A stretch of 64,000 nt of DNA, from positions 682,001 through 746,000 of the forward strand of contig MKWL01000001.1 of NCBI GenBank assembly GCA_001899305.1. Direction: 5' to 3'. Each line of letters starts with the position of its first letter. The first letter of the stretch is position 1. The notes under the pieces are model-generated. The model did not search any database. It was not told where the DNA came from and saw nothing but the letters and a program-made list of their open reading frames with translations. The position numbers were made by a program, and so were the translations under genes. Positions 36,172 to 44,990 of the stretch are shown here, piece by piece. This DNA comes from Thiobacillus sp. 0-1251 (GTDB lineage Bacteria > Pseudomonadota > Gammaproteobacteria > Burkholderiales > Thiobacillaceae).

Positions 36172-36235
36172 TCTGTTGACCCAAATCGATGGTCAGCGTT
36201 TTATGGCCCCTTCTAAAAAACAATATCGGCCCCTG

Positions 36236-36260
36236 TATAATCCATGTTCATTTGTTGAAC
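36236..36260 (+). promoter_or_regulatory. Promoter -10 box with palindromic operator candidate
   Basis: TATAAT (36236-36241) is followed by the inverted repeat GTTCA-TTTGT-TGAAC (36246-36260), which would cover the transcription start. The -35 element is weak. It lies directly upstream of the MarR-type regulator gene, so autorepression is plausible. Confidence 0.5.
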
Positions 36261-36273
36261 GTGGCCTGAATGC

Positions 36274-36654
36274 GTGGATGACGAGATCCAGTACAAGCTG
36301 TTGAGGGCGCTGCAGGAAAACCCCGATGTCACGCAGCGCGAGTTGGCTTCAATCCTTGGCGTCAGCCTCGGAAAAGCCAATTACTGCCTGCGCGCCCTGA
36401 TGGGACGGGGCTGGGTGAAGATGGAAAATTTCCGCCGCAACCCGAACAAGATGGGCTATGTGTATCTGCTCACGCCCTGCGGTATCGAGGAAAAGGCGCG
36501 CATCACGGTGCGCTTCCTTCGGCACAAGCTGCACGAGTTCGATGTGCTCAAGGCAGAGCTCGAGCGGTTGCAATTGGAGGCCGGAAACGGGGCGGCTAAT
36601 GAACCCGGCGCGCCCATTTCTGTAGAGCCGGTAGATAGCCGACAGCTGCCATGA
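36274..36654 (+). CDS. EPS-associated MarR-type transcriptional regulator
   Basis: A 126-residue winged-helix protein. The first 75 residues (YKLLRALQENPDVTQRELAS, VSLGKANYCLRALMGRGWVKMENFRRNPNK, YLLTPCGIEEKARITVRFL) match the EPS-associated MarR family, a group that sits at the head of exopolysaccharide clusters; a coiled-coil-like helix and a disordered tail follow. Start is GTG; no in-frame ATG is nearby. It is placed between the ligase gene and rfbB and probably controls the island. Confidence 0.85.
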   Translation: MDDEIQYKLLRALQENPDVTQRELASILGVSLGKANYCLRALMGRGWVKMENFRRNPNKMGYVYLLTPCGIEEKARITVRFLRHKLHEFDVLKAELERLQLEAGNGAANEPGAPISVEPVDSRQLP

Positions 36655-36699
36655 AGCCAATGGCCTCTGCATCCCATACATCACCCCAGACGACTGAGT

Positions 36700-36715
36700 T
36701 GCATGCACTGATGCA
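36700..36715 (+). promoter_or_regulatory. Inverted repeat upstream of rfbB
   Basis: TGCAT-N6-ATGCA lies 33 bases before the rfbB start, in the 93-base gap after the regulator gene. A weak TTGCAT/TTGTAA promoter pair overlaps it. It could be an operator, but its sequence differs from the palindrome at the regulator's own promoter. Confidence 0.3.
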
Positions 36716-36747
36716 GACACGTTTGTAATTTTCTTGAATAAAATCAA

Positions 36748-37803
36748 ATGAAGAAGATTGTAGTGACGGGGGGGGCTGGATTCATCGGCTCGGCGGTGGC
36801 CCGTCAATTCATCGCCAAAACCGATGTCAACGTGATCAACGTCGACAAGCTCACCTACGCCGGCAACCTGGATTCCTTGCCCGGCTTGATGAATCACCCT
36901 CGCCACGTATTCGAGCAGGTCGACATTTGCGATGCCAAAGAAGTTGCCCGCGTATTTGCGCAGCACCAGCCCGATGGGGTGATGCATCTGGCGGCCGAGT
37001 CGCACGTTGACCGTTCCATCGATGGCCCGGCAGCTTTCATCGAAACCAATATCCTGGGGACCTATACCCTGCTCGATGGCGCGCGCGCTTATTGGAGCGG
37101 CCTGCCGCAAGTGCGCAAAGACGGTTTCCGCTTCCATCACATCTCCACCGACGAGGTGTACGGCTCGCTCGGTGAGACCGGGTTTTTCACCGAAGAAACG
37201 GCTTACGCACCCAACTCGCCCTATTCGGCGAGCAAAGCCAGTTCCGACCATCTGGTGCGCGCCTGGAATCACACCTACGGCATGCCGGTTGTTACCACCA
37301 ATTGTTCCAACAACTACGGCCCGTACCACTTCCCCGAGAAGCTCATCCCGCTGATGATCCTCAACGCACTGGAAGGCAAGCCTCTGCCGATCTATGGCAA
37401 GGGCGACAACGTGCGTGACTGGCTGTACGTCGACGATCATGCCAGCGCCTTGCGTCTGGTTCTGGATCAAGGCAAGCCCGGTGAGACCTACAATATCGGC
37501 GGCCACAATGAACGCACCAACCTCCAGGTGGTCAACGGCATCTGCGCATTGCTGGACGAATTGGCGCCGCGTGGCGAGGGTTCTTACGCAACGCAACTCA
37601 CCTACGTCAAGGATCGGCCCGGCCACGACAAGCGCTATGCCATCGACGCCGGCAAGATCGAGCGCGAACTCGGCTGGAAGCCCCAGGAGACTTTTGAGAG
37701 CGGTCTGCGCAAGACCGTGCAGTGGTATCTGGACAACCGCGACTGGTGCGAGCAGGTCCAGTCCGACAAGTACCGCCGCGAGCGGCTCGGTGCTTTGAAT
37801 TAA
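36748..37803 (+). CDS. rfbB: dTDP-glucose 4,6-dehydratase
   Basis: RfbB/RmlB, 351 residues, an extended SDR enzyme that turns dTDP-glucose into dTDP-4-keto-6-deoxyglucose. NAD-binding [14 protein letters not shown], catalytic STDEVYGSL region and [15 protein letters not shown] (YxxxK) are visible, as is [15 protein letters not shown]. It feeds the FdtA/FdtB-like enzymes further on; rfbC and rfbD, needed for rhamnose, are not in the window. Confidence 0.97.
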   Translation: MKKIVVTGGAGFIGSAVARQFIAKTDVNVINVDKLTYAGNLDSLPGLMNHPRHVFEQVDICDAKEVARVFAQHQPDGVMHLAAESHVDRSIDGPAAFIETNILGTYTLLDGARAYWSGLPQVRKDGFRFHHISTDEVYGSLGETGFFTEETAYAPNSPYSASKASSDHLVRAWNHTYGMPVVTTNCSNNYGPYHFPEKLIPLMILNALEGKPLPIYGKGDNVRDWLYVDDHASALRLVLDQGKPGETYNIGGHNERTNLQVVNGICALLDELAPRGEGSYATQLTYVKDRPGHDKRYAIDAGKIERELGWKPQETFESGLRKTVQWYLDNRDWCEQVQSDKYRRERLGALN

Positions 37804-37843
37804 TGTGGCGCCCTGAATTAAGTCTGATCAGAAATAAAAGAAC

Positions 37844-38734
37844 ATGAGAAAAGGCATCATCCTCGCCGGTGGCTCCGGCACCCGCCTGCATCCGGCCACG
37901 CTGGCCATCAGCAAGCAGCTGCTGCCGGTGTTCGACAAGCCGATGATCTACTATCCGCTCAGCACGCTGATGCTGGCGGGAATACGCGACATCCTGATCA
38001 TCTCCACGCCGCAGGACACTCCTCGTTTCGAGCAACTGCTCGGTACCGGCGAGCCGTGGGGGCTGAACCTGCAATACGCCGTGCAGCCCTCGCCTGATGG
38101 CCTGGCGCAGGCCTTCATCATCGGCGAGTCTTTCATAGGCAACGACGGCTCGGCCTTGGTGCTTGGCGACAACATCTTCCACGGACACGATTTTCATCAC
38201 CTGTTGGCTAACGCCACTGCACGCACCGAAGGCGCGAGCGTGTTCGCCTATCACGTGCACGACCCCGAACGTTATGGCGTGGCCGAGTTCGATGCGTCGG
38301 GCAAGGTGCTGTCACTGGAAGAAAAGCCCAAGTATCCCAAATCGAGCTATGCGGTCACGGGCCTCTACTTTTACGACCAGCAGGTCGTCGAGTTCGCCAA
38401 GAATCTCAAGCCCTCGCCGCGTGGCGAGCTGGAAATCACCGATCTCAACCGCGTCTATCTGGAGCAGGGTAAGCTCAGCGTCGAAATCATAGGGCGTGGC
38501 TATGCGTGGCTGGATACCGGCACCCACGAGTCGCTGCTCGACGCCAGCCAGTTCATCGCCACCCTGGAGCATCGCCAAGGCCTCAAGGTGGCCTGTCCAG
38601 AAGAGATTGCCTATCGGCAGCATTGGATCGATGCCGCCCAACTTGAAAGGCTGGTGTCACCTCTTGCCAAAAACGGCTACGGTCAATACCTCCTGCAGTT
38701 GTTGAATTCACCAAAGGCACCTTATGTCAGATAA
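37844..38734 (+). CDS. rfbA: Glucose-1-phosphate thymidylyltransferase
   Basis: RfbA/RmlA, 296 residues, makes dTDP-glucose. The nucleotide-binding start [31 protein letters not shown] and [10 protein letters not shown] are diagnostic; the C-terminal [20 protein letters not shown] is also typical. Its last 11 bases overlap the exporter permease gene, marking the point where base composition drops. Confidence 0.97.
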   Translation: MRKGIILAGGSGTRLHPATLAISKQLLPVFDKPMIYYPLSTLMLAGIRDILIISTPQDTPRFEQLLGTGEPWGLNLQYAVQPSPDGLAQAFIIGESFIGNDGSALVLGDNIFHGHDFHHLLANATARTEGASVFAYHVHDPERYGVAEFDASGKVLSLEEKPKYPKSSYAVTGLYFYDQQVVEFAKNLKPSPRGELEITDLNRVYLEQGKLSVEIIGRGYAWLDTGTHESLLDASQFIATLEHRQGLKVACPEEIAYRQHWIDAAQLERLVSPLAKNGYGQYLLQLLNSPKAPYVR

Positions 38735-39515
38735 GAAAACTCTCGGATATTTGTCAGAACTCTATGAGTTCAGGAATGTTCTGCAACAACTGGTAAGACA
38801 GCAGTTAATCCTCCGATATAGGCGTACAGCTTTCGGTTATCTGTGGACGCTCTTCAACCCATTGTTGATGATGTCAGTAACGGCGATCGTTTTTTCAACC
38901 ATTTTCAAAATGGACTTGAAAACCTACGCGATCTTCCTGTTTTCAGGGATGATCCCATTTACTTATTTCAGTACATCGGTCACGCAGAGTGGCCAATCTC
39001 TGATAATGAATGAGGGCTTAATCAAGAAGATTTATATTCCAAGGCTCCATTTTCCTTTAGGTGTTTCCTTGGCACTGTTAATTGACAGTGCGCTTACAGC
39101 GTTGGCATTGTTCTTGATCATATTGGTCATTGGCGGAAAGCTGACATTCGCACTGTTTTTCATTCCAATTGCATACATACTGCTTTTTTTGTTTAGTTTT
39201 GGAATTGCCTTGGTCATGGCCATTAGCACGGTCTATTTTAGAGACCTGCAACACGTTGTCGGCATTCTCATGCAGGCACTCTTGTTTCTCACGCCGGTTT
39301 TCTACAAACCGGAGTCCATGGAAGGCAAGGTTGGTTGGTTGATTGCACTCAATCCCTTAACCCAGTTTGTCGAATTGTTCAGAGCGCCAATTTACCAAGG
39401 TGTCCTTCCGGCTATTGCTGTTGTGCTACAGGCAGCTTTACTGTCAATTCTTTCGCTGAGCGCAGGACTCTGGTTTTTCCGCAAGCACGAGCATCGCATC
39501 GCATTTAGGTTGTAA
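38724..39515 (+). CDS. wzm: Polysaccharide ABC exporter permease (Wzm-like)
   Basis: A 263-residue inner-membrane protein with six helices, ABC-2 polysaccharide-export type: [19 protein letters not shown] at the start, then [15 protein letters not shown] and [17 protein letters not shown]. Wzm forms the channel that flips finished, undecaprenyl-linked O-antigen or capsule chains. It overlaps rfbA by 11 bases and is followed 3 bases later by wzt. The DNA is much richer in A and T than the flanking genes (22 of 60 bases are G or C at 39181-39240). Confidence 0.93.
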   Translation: MSDKKTLGYLSELYEFRNVLQQLVRQQLILRYRRTAFGYLWTLFNPLLMMSVTAIVFSTIFKMDLKTYAIFLFSGMIPFTYFSTSVTQSGQSLIMNEGLIKKIYIPRLHFPLGVSLALLIDSALTALALFLIILVIGGKLTFALFFIPIAYILLFLFSFGIALVMAISTVYFRDLQHVVGILMQALLFLTPVFYKPESMEGKVGWLIALNPLTQFVELFRAPIYQGVLPAIAVVLQAALLSILSLSAGLWFFRKHEHRIAFRL

Positions 39516-39518
39516 GTT

Positions 39519-40247
39519 ATGACGAAAATTATTATTGACAATCTTTCTTTGAAGTTTCGTATTTATCATGAGGGTGCAACCTCTACAAAAGAGTATTTTG
39601 CAAATGTCTTCCGGCGTAAGAAGCGCGAAACTTTTTCCGATTTTTGGGCGCTGCAACGGGTATCGTTCTCGCTCAAAGATGGGGAGAGGGTTGGTATTAT
39701 TGGGCGAAACGGCGCGGGGAAGAGCACGCTGCTGAAGACCCTCTGCCGGATTTACGAGCCTACGTCTGGCAAAGTGAGCGTGAACGGTCGCATCGCTCCT
39801 CTCCTTGAAATTGGTGCCGGATTCCATCCTGAATTCACGGGCCGCGAGAACATTTATTTCAATGGCACGATCCTCGGCTATAGCAAACGTCAGTTAGGCG
39901 AAATTGAGCAAGAAGTCATCAAATTCGCCGAACTTGAGGAGTTTATCGATACGCCAGTTAAATATTATTCAACAGGAATGTACATGAGGTTGGCATTCTC
40001 GCTCGCAACGACGATTCACCCCGACATTCTGGTTCTTGACGAGCTCTTTGCGGGTGGGGACGCTGCTTTTGTCAAGCGCGGTAAGGAACGAATGTACAGC
40101 ATGATTGACCGCGCCAGTGTGATGATTCTAGTTTCCCATGACCAGACCCTTTTGCGTTCCTTGTGTGAACGTTTTATCTGGCTTGATCACGGGAAGGTCG
40201 TTGCCGATGGCGACGTTACTGTACTTGATCAGTATGTCGCCTCCTGA
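39519..40247 (+). CDS. wzt: Polysaccharide ABC exporter ATPase (Wzt-like, short form)
   Basis: A 242-residue ABC ATPase: Walker A IIGRNGAGKSTLLKTL, signature YYSTGMYMRLAFSLA, Walker B ILVLDELFAGGD, switch His in LVSHDQTL. It ends soon after the nucleotide-binding domain, so it lacks the C-terminal carbohydrate-binding domain that in Wzt of E. coli O8/O9a recognises a capped chain end; export would then not need end-modification, as with short Wzt proteins of other systems. Partner of the Wzm-like permease upstream. Confidence 0.93.
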   Translation: MTKIIIDNLSLKFRIYHEGATSTKEYFANVFRRKKRETFSDFWALQRVSFSLKDGERVGIIGRNGAGKSTLLKTLCRIYEPTSGKVSVNGRIAPLLEIGAGFHPEFTGRENIYFNGTILGYSKRQLGEIEQEVIKFAELEEFIDTPVKYYSTGMYMRLAFSLATTIHPDILVLDELFAGGDAAFVKRGKERMYSMIDRASVMILVSHDQTLLRSLCERFIWLDHGKVVADGDVTVLDQYVAS

Positions 40248-40248
40248 C

Positions 40249-41658
40249 ATGAAGGAAAGGTTGCACCCGATCCGCAGGCTTTATCGGCAGTATCTCGCTA
40301 GATATGCTTGGGCTAGAAGGATAAAGTCGGTTGTGCTAGGGGCATGGTCGAATAGTAGACATGTTTGGCGGGTAATCGCAGGGCCTCTTCGCTATCACAT
40401 ACAGGGTGTGCTTTACACGATATCGCAGCACCTTGAAGCATATAGTCCAGCTGCCGCGCGCTTGGCCCGTCGAATGCAACAATACTTGGGGGCGAGGTTA
40501 TCTTTTTTCTCCATGGTTTCCTGGCCTGAGTACTGCGCAACTGACAAGGTCGCCATTTACGCGCTTGCCCCGGCGGAAACAGTGGCTCTCACCATGCCGT
40601 CGGTTTATCCAGAGTATCATCGGCAGCGCTTTCATTCAGGGGTCTGGACAACGGTGGTCCCCGCAGTTCAAGCCATTGAAATACCTGATGCTGAGGTCAT
40701 GGGGGGGTGCGACTTCGTCTTCACCCGCACGCAATGCTTGCATCATGACTTGTACAAGTTTGAACGTGATCTGCCGGCGGAGGAATTGCACGGCATGATC
40801 ATCGCTTACAGACGAAAGAACTTGGTGGCTCGCTACGCCAAAGCGCACGAGCCCTTAGAAACAATATCAGAAGCAATATCCCTGATTGGCAGTGCATCTG
40901 CAAATTATGTTCACTGGCTTACGGAAACCGCTCCGAAGCTCGCATTGATCGATGAGGTTGAAAACCTACGCGGGCTCCCCCTGATTATCGACGCTAACTT
41001 GCATCCCAATATTCTTGAATCGCTTCACTGGCTGAACGCGAACGGGAGAAAACTTATCCCCCTCAAACAAGGGCAGATCTGCAAGGTCGATAAACTGGTT
41101 TCCATCACGCCGGTCGCGTATGTGCCATTCGACTACCTGCGAGGAATTAAACCAGAATCACTGAAGATCGATCCCAGCTGGGCAATGTTCGTCCCATGCG
41201 GTCTCCATATGCTCAGGCAAAAGCTGTTGCCCCTTCTGGCAGACGGGAAGAACGTTCCGGGGCGGCGGCTTTTCTTGAGGCGCACCTCCCAATTGCGGCA
41301 AATGCGCAATGCGAAAGAGGTGGAGGCTGCACTGCTTGATCTTGGCTTTCAAACGATAGAACCCGAGTCTTTTTCTTTTTCGGAACAGGTTGATTTATTT
41401 AGCACTGCTGAAATCATCGTAGCTCAGGCCGGCGCTTCTCTTGGCAACATGATTTTTGCACCAGAAGGCTGTCACGTGGTCATTCTTTCCGCCTGGTCAC
41501 CCTTCAGCATTTACTATTATTTTTCCAACCTGGCATCCATATTAGGGCAGCGTTGCAGCTATGTGCTGTGCAATCCCGACAAAACGGACCATGCGCACCC
41601 TGCCCACAAAGGGTTGGATGTGGATATTCATACATTGAGGGAGGCGATAGGCCAATGA
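40249..41658 (+). CDS. Glycosyltransferase family 61 (DUF563)-like protein
   Basis: A 469-residue protein. The C-terminal two thirds match the GT61/DUF563 pattern: a GSASANYVHWLTETAPKLAL segment, PLIIDANLHPNILESLHWL, RRLFLRRTSQLRQMRNAKEV and AEIIVAQAGASLGNMIFAPEG. Such proteins act in capsule and O-antigen assembly. The first 90 residues are basic and helix-rich with no clear family. The ATG chosen follows the wzt stop; an ATG five codons upstream is possible. Donor and acceptor unknown. Confidence 0.75.
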   Translation: MKERLHPIRRLYRQYLARYAWARRIKSVVLGAWSNSRHVWRVIAGPLRYHIQGVLYTISQHLEAYSPAAARLARRMQQYLGARLSFFSMVSWPEYCATDKVAIYALAPAETVALTMPSVYPEYHRQRFHSGVWTTVVPAVQAIEIPDAEVMGGCDFVFTRTQCLHHDLYKFERDLPAEELHGMIIAYRRKNLVARYAKAHEPLETISEAISLIGSASANYVHWLTETAPKLALIDEVENLRGLPLIIDANLHPNILESLHWLNANGRKLIPLKQGQICKVDKLVSITPVAYVPFDYLRGIKPESLKIDPSWAMFVPCGLHMLRQKLLPLLADGKNVPGRRLFLRRTSQLRQMRNAKEVEAALLDLGFQTIEPESFSFSEQVDLFSTAEIIVAQAGASLGNMIFAPEGCHVVILSAWSPFSIYYYFSNLASILGQRCSYVLCNPDKTDHAHPAHKGLDVDIHTLREAIGQ

Positions 41659-42407
41659 CCAACAAAGTGCCGTTTCATGAATTGACTTTTGACAAGTTCC
41701 GCGAGTTGGCCACATCGGTCCAACTCACCCACCACGAGAAAGTCGGCTTCCCTAACCAATACCGCGAAGGCAAGGAGGAAGCTATCTTTGCTGATATGCG
41801 GGCGAAACTGCGATCACTGGACGGTAGGCACAAGACTGTTCTGGAAGTCGGGCCGGGATGCAGCCGCCTGCCCATCATGCTGGCGGTCTTATGCGAGGAA
41901 CGAGATCATCAGCTCCACTTCGTCGATAGCCCTGAAATGCTGGCGCAGCTTCCCGAGGAGGCGCATATCCAGAAATGGCCGGGGCGTTATCCCGGCGACG
42001 TAGATGAGTTGTTTGCGCAATTAAGCGGGAAAGTGGATTCCGTCATCGCCTATAGCGTAATTCAGTATGTGTTCACCGAAGGTAACCTGTGGGATTTCCT
42101 CGACCGCACGCTATCGCTCCTAGCTGACGGTGGCGAGATTCTGTTCGGTGACATTCCGAATACCACGATGCGCAAACGTTTCTTTTCCAGTGCAGCGGGC
42201 GTTCAGTGTCACCGAGAATACACAGGGTGCGACGAGCTACCTGAAGTGCGGTTCAACCTGCTTGAACCCGGACAGATGGACGATTCGGTTGTGCTTGCCA
42301 TTCTCGCACGAGCACGTGCGCAGGGTTACCACGCTTGGTTGGTTCCACAGGCCGACGACCTGCCAATGGCAAATCGCCGGGAAGACATTTTGATCAGAAA
42401 GCCGTGA
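41655..42407 (+). CDS. SAM-dependent methyltransferase-like protein
   Basis: A 250-residue Rossmann-fold protein with SAM-binding motif I VLEVGPGCSRLPIML at about residues 62-76, acidic loop LHFVDSPEML, and a post-motif SVIAYSVIQYVF, then LSLLADGGEILFGDIP. Class I methyltransferase; the target may be a sugar in the chain encoded here. It overlaps the GT61-like gene by 4 bases. Start as ATG in that overlap; no Shine-Dalgarno needed if coupled. Confidence 0.78.
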   Translation: MTNKVPFHELTFDKFRELATSVQLTHHEKVGFPNQYREGKEEAIFADMRAKLRSLDGRHKTVLEVGPGCSRLPIMLAVLCEERDHQLHFVDSPEMLAQLPEEAHIQKWPGRYPGDVDELFAQLSGKVDSVIAYSVIQYVFTEGNLWDFLDRTLSLLADGGEILFGDIPNTTMRKRFFSSAAGVQCHREYTGCDELPEVRFNLLEPGQMDDSVVLAILARARAQGYHAWLVPQADDLPMANRREDILIRKP

Positions 42408-42412
42408 CAGCC

Positions 42413-43087
42413 ATGAAAATGAGAAAACTGATCATCGTTGGTGATTCGGCCTTTGCCGAAATTGCCCGAGAATATTTCGACGTGAATACGCAGTACGAGG
42501 TGGTGGCATTCTCAGTTGAGGCCGACTATTTAAAGAGGGAACAACTGCATGGATTGCCAGTCGTTCCATTCGAAAGCCTGGAACAGACACATACCCCAGA
42601 CGACCACGAGGTATTCGTGGCGATCACCTATGTACAGCTCAACCGGTTGCGCACGCGCTTGGCAAATGCCGCTAAGGGAAAAGGCTACCGACTCGCTTCG
42701 TATATAAGCCCTAACGCGTTCGTCTGGCGCAATGTCGAACTAGGTGAGCATTGCTTTGTTTTCGAGGACAACACGGTGCAACCCTTCGTGAAGATAGGCA
42801 ACAACGTGGTGCTGTGGAGTGGCAATCATATCGGCCACCACTCAGTCATCCGGGATAACTGTTTCATCTCCTCTCACGTAGTGATCTCGGGTTTCTGCGA
42901 AATAGGGGAGAACAGCTTTCTTGGTGTGAACAGTACGCTTGCCAACAATGTCTCCCTAGGTAAGGATAATTGGTTAGGACCTGGCGTCACTATCAGCCGG
43001 GCTACTGAGTCCGGTGCTTTGTTTAGCGCGCCGGTGACGGAGGCATCACGAGTGTCTTCCCTTCGTTTCTTCAAGGTTAAGGAGTGA
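42413..43087 (+). CDS. NeuD/PglD-like sugar O- or N-acyltransferase
   Basis: A 224-residue protein with a small Rossmann-like N-terminal domain (KLIIVGDSAFAEIAREYF) and a C-terminal left-handed beta helix of hexapeptide repeats (VELGEHCFVFEDNTVQPFV, IGNNVVLWSGNHIGHHS, FCEIGENSFLGVNSTLANNV). This is the PglD/NeuD build; acetyl-CoA or another acyl-CoA is the donor. It is a candidate for N-acetylation of the 3-amino sugar made by the FdtA/FdtB-like pair nearby. A GTG three codons upstream overlaps the previous stop and is an alternative start. Confidence 0.82.
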   Translation: MKMRKLIIVGDSAFAEIAREYFDVNTQYEVVAFSVEADYLKREQLHGLPVVPFESLEQTHTPDDHEVFVAITYVQLNRLRTRLANAAKGKGYRLASYISPNAFVWRNVELGEHCFVFEDNTVQPFVKIGNNVVLWSGNHIGHHSVIRDNCFISSHVVISGFCEIGENSFLGVNSTLANNVSLGKDNWLGPGVTISRATESGALFSAPVTEASRVSSLRFFKVKE

Positions 43088-43092
43088 GCGAT

Positions 43093-44019
43093 ATGCGATG
43101 GAAGAAGCTCGGCATCGTGTATCGGCCAGACGGGAGCCGGCCGTGGGCAGTGACACATGCGATGGTCCCTACACCTCTTCGTCTTAGTCGGTCAGTTATA
43201 CGGGTCTTCGTGACCTTTTGTGATCAAAACGGCATAGGCCGGCCCGGTTACGTTGATGTGTCGGCAAGCGATCCCACGATGGTGGTTGCGGTATCGGAGG
43301 CCCCGCTTCTTGACATTGGAGAGCCGGGTACCTTTGACGAAAACGGCGTTCTTCTCTGCTCTGTCGTCGACCAAGGTCAGGGCGATTGGAATATGTATTA
43401 CGTCGGATTCGAACTGGGCACGAAAATACGTTACCGCTTATTAACTGGTCTTGCGAGGAGCCACAACGGCGGCGAGACATTTGCGCGTATGGGTCGCGTG
43501 CCCGTACTTGAACGTAGTGACCGTGAGTTATATTTTCGGGGCGGCCCGTGTTGTTTCAAAGAACGTGGACGCTACCGGCTGTGGTATGTGGCGGGCAGTG
43601 AATGGATTGAAGTGGATGGCAAACCAATGCCTGTCTATGACATTCGCTATGTAGAGTCAGATGACGGTATCCACTGGCCATCGGAAGGGAATATCCAGAT
43701 CCCGATCACCAAGTCGGATGAGCACGGGTTTGGACGACCTTATGTCATCTCTAAACCTGGCGGCGGCTATCGGATGTTCTATTCGGTCCGGCGCAAATCG
43801 TTCCGTGCCTATCGGCTTGGTTACGCCGAGTCGTTAGATGGATACGCTTGGACCCGGATGGATGAGCAACTCAGTCTAGATGTTACACCGGGAAGTTTTG
43901 ACTCGGATGCGATTATGTATGCCGCTCCGATTCAGATCGATGACAAGTTGTACGTGTTTTACAACGGGAACGATTTTGGCCGCGATGGTTTTGCTGTCGC
44001 TGTGCTGGAAGAAGAATGA
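43093..44019 (+). CDS. GH43/GH32-type five-bladed beta-propeller protein
   Basis: A 308-residue soluble protein with repeated beta-blade sequences: WNMYYVGFE, YRLWYVAGSEWI, YRMFYSVRRKS, KLYVFYNGNDFGRDG, alternating with YVESDDGIHWP and YAESLDGYAWTRM. This is the pattern of GH43/GH32/DUF377-like propellers. No signal peptide, so it is cytoplasmic and unlikely to be a secreted hydrolase; it may act on or bind nucleotide-sugar or lipid-linked chain. AAGGAG lies 8 bases before this ATG, which favours it over the upstream GTG. Confidence 0.75.
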   Translation: MRWKKLGIVYRPDGSRPWAVTHAMVPTPLRLSRSVIRVFVTFCDQNGIGRPGYVDVSASDPTMVVAVSEAPLLDIGEPGTFDENGVLLCSVVDQGQGDWNMYYVGFELGTKIRYRLLTGLARSHNGGETFARMGRVPVLERSDRELYFRGGPCCFKERGRYRLWYVAGSEWIEVDGKPMPVYDIRYVESDDGIHWPSEGNIQIPITKSDEHGFGRPYVISKPGGGYRMFYSVRRKSFRAYRLGYAESLDGYAWTRMDEQLSLDVTPGSFDSDAIMYAAPIQIDDKLYVFYNGNDFGRDGFAVAVLEEE

Positions 44020-44990
44020 ACCTGCAACTGCACACATACGACCCCGCTGATGCCGAAGCCTGGGATATCTTCTGTGGTGCCACACATCAGGCAACTTTTC
44101 TGCACTCTCGTCTGTTTTTGTCTTATCACGGCAACCGGTTCCAGGACTGCTCCCTTATCTTCAAGGAAGAGGGCAGATTGGTTGGTGTTTTACCGGCCGC
44201 ACAGCACCCGGATGATAACCGCAGCGTAGTAAGCCACCCCGGCATCACTTATGGCGGCATTTTGCATCAAGATGGACTAAGAGGTGAGCGGATGGTCGAA
44301 GCTTTTTCCATGATGTGCCGCCACTATGCAGAATGCGGGCACACAAAACTAATATATAAAGCCATCCCATTCTTTTATCACAGAACCCCCGCTCAGGATG
44401 ACCTATACGCGCTTTTCCGGCTGGGAGCGCAGCGCATCCGTTGCGATTTGAGCAGCACCATCGATCTTCAATGCCGTCTACCGGTCAGCGAGCGTCGGAA
44501 GCGAAGTCTGAAAAAAGCCCGGCGGGCGGGGGCCGTGATTCGTGAGGGAAGTGAATATCTGCCAGCGTTCTGGCAAGTCGTAACCGACAACCTGAAGCGA
44601 AAGCATCAAACCGTACCAGTGCATACACTGGCTGAGGTAGCCATGCTTGCCGAGCGGTTTCCAAGCAATATCAGCTGCGTGGTCGCACTTCTTGCCGATA
44701 GCGTCGTGGCTGGTGTACTGATCTTTGCCACGCCGACCGTGGATCACGCTCAATACATTGCATCTAACGAGGCTGGCTATGAGATATCTGCGCTCGATGC
44801 TGTATTTGAGCATTGCATTGCGACTGCAGGCGGCGATGGCAAGCGGTGGTTTGATTTTGGCATCAGTACCGAGAATAGCGGCCTGGCGCTGAATGAAGGC
44901 CTTTACCGCTTTAAGTCCGAATTTGGCGGTGGTGGCGCTGTGCATGAATTTTTCGAAATCGATTTGCAGGGAGTGCAAAATGTCACTTAA
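44016..44990 (+). CDS. FemAB/GNAT-type acyltransferase-like protein
   Basis: A 324-residue protein of the FemAB-like/BioF2-like acetyltransferase group (two GNAT folds). Visible features: ATFLHSRLFLSYHGNRF near residue 30, HPGITYGGILHQDG, RRKRSLKKARRAGAVIREGS, FPSNISCVVALLADSVVAGVLIF and a C-terminal GLALNEGLYRFKSEFGG. Relatives transfer amino acids or acyl groups onto peptidoglycan or sugars. Here it lies between the propeller protein (4-base overlap) and the fdtA-like gene, and may decorate the amino sugar. Substrate not known. Confidence 0.75.
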   Translation: MNLQLHTYDPADAEAWDIFCGATHQATFLHSRLFLSYHGNRFQDCSLIFKEEGRLVGVLPAAQHPDDNRSVVSHPGITYGGILHQDGLRGERMVEAFSMMCRHYAECGHTKLIYKAIPFFYHRTPAQDDLYALFRLGAQRIRCDLSSTIDLQCRLPVSERRKRSLKKARRAGAVIREGSEYLPAFWQVVTDNLKRKHQTVPVHTLAEVAMLAERFPSNISCVVALLADSVVAGVLIFATPTVDHAQYIASNEAGYEISALDAVFEHCIATAGGDGKRWFDFGISTENSGLALNEGLYRFKSEFGGGGAVHEFFEIDLQGVQNVT

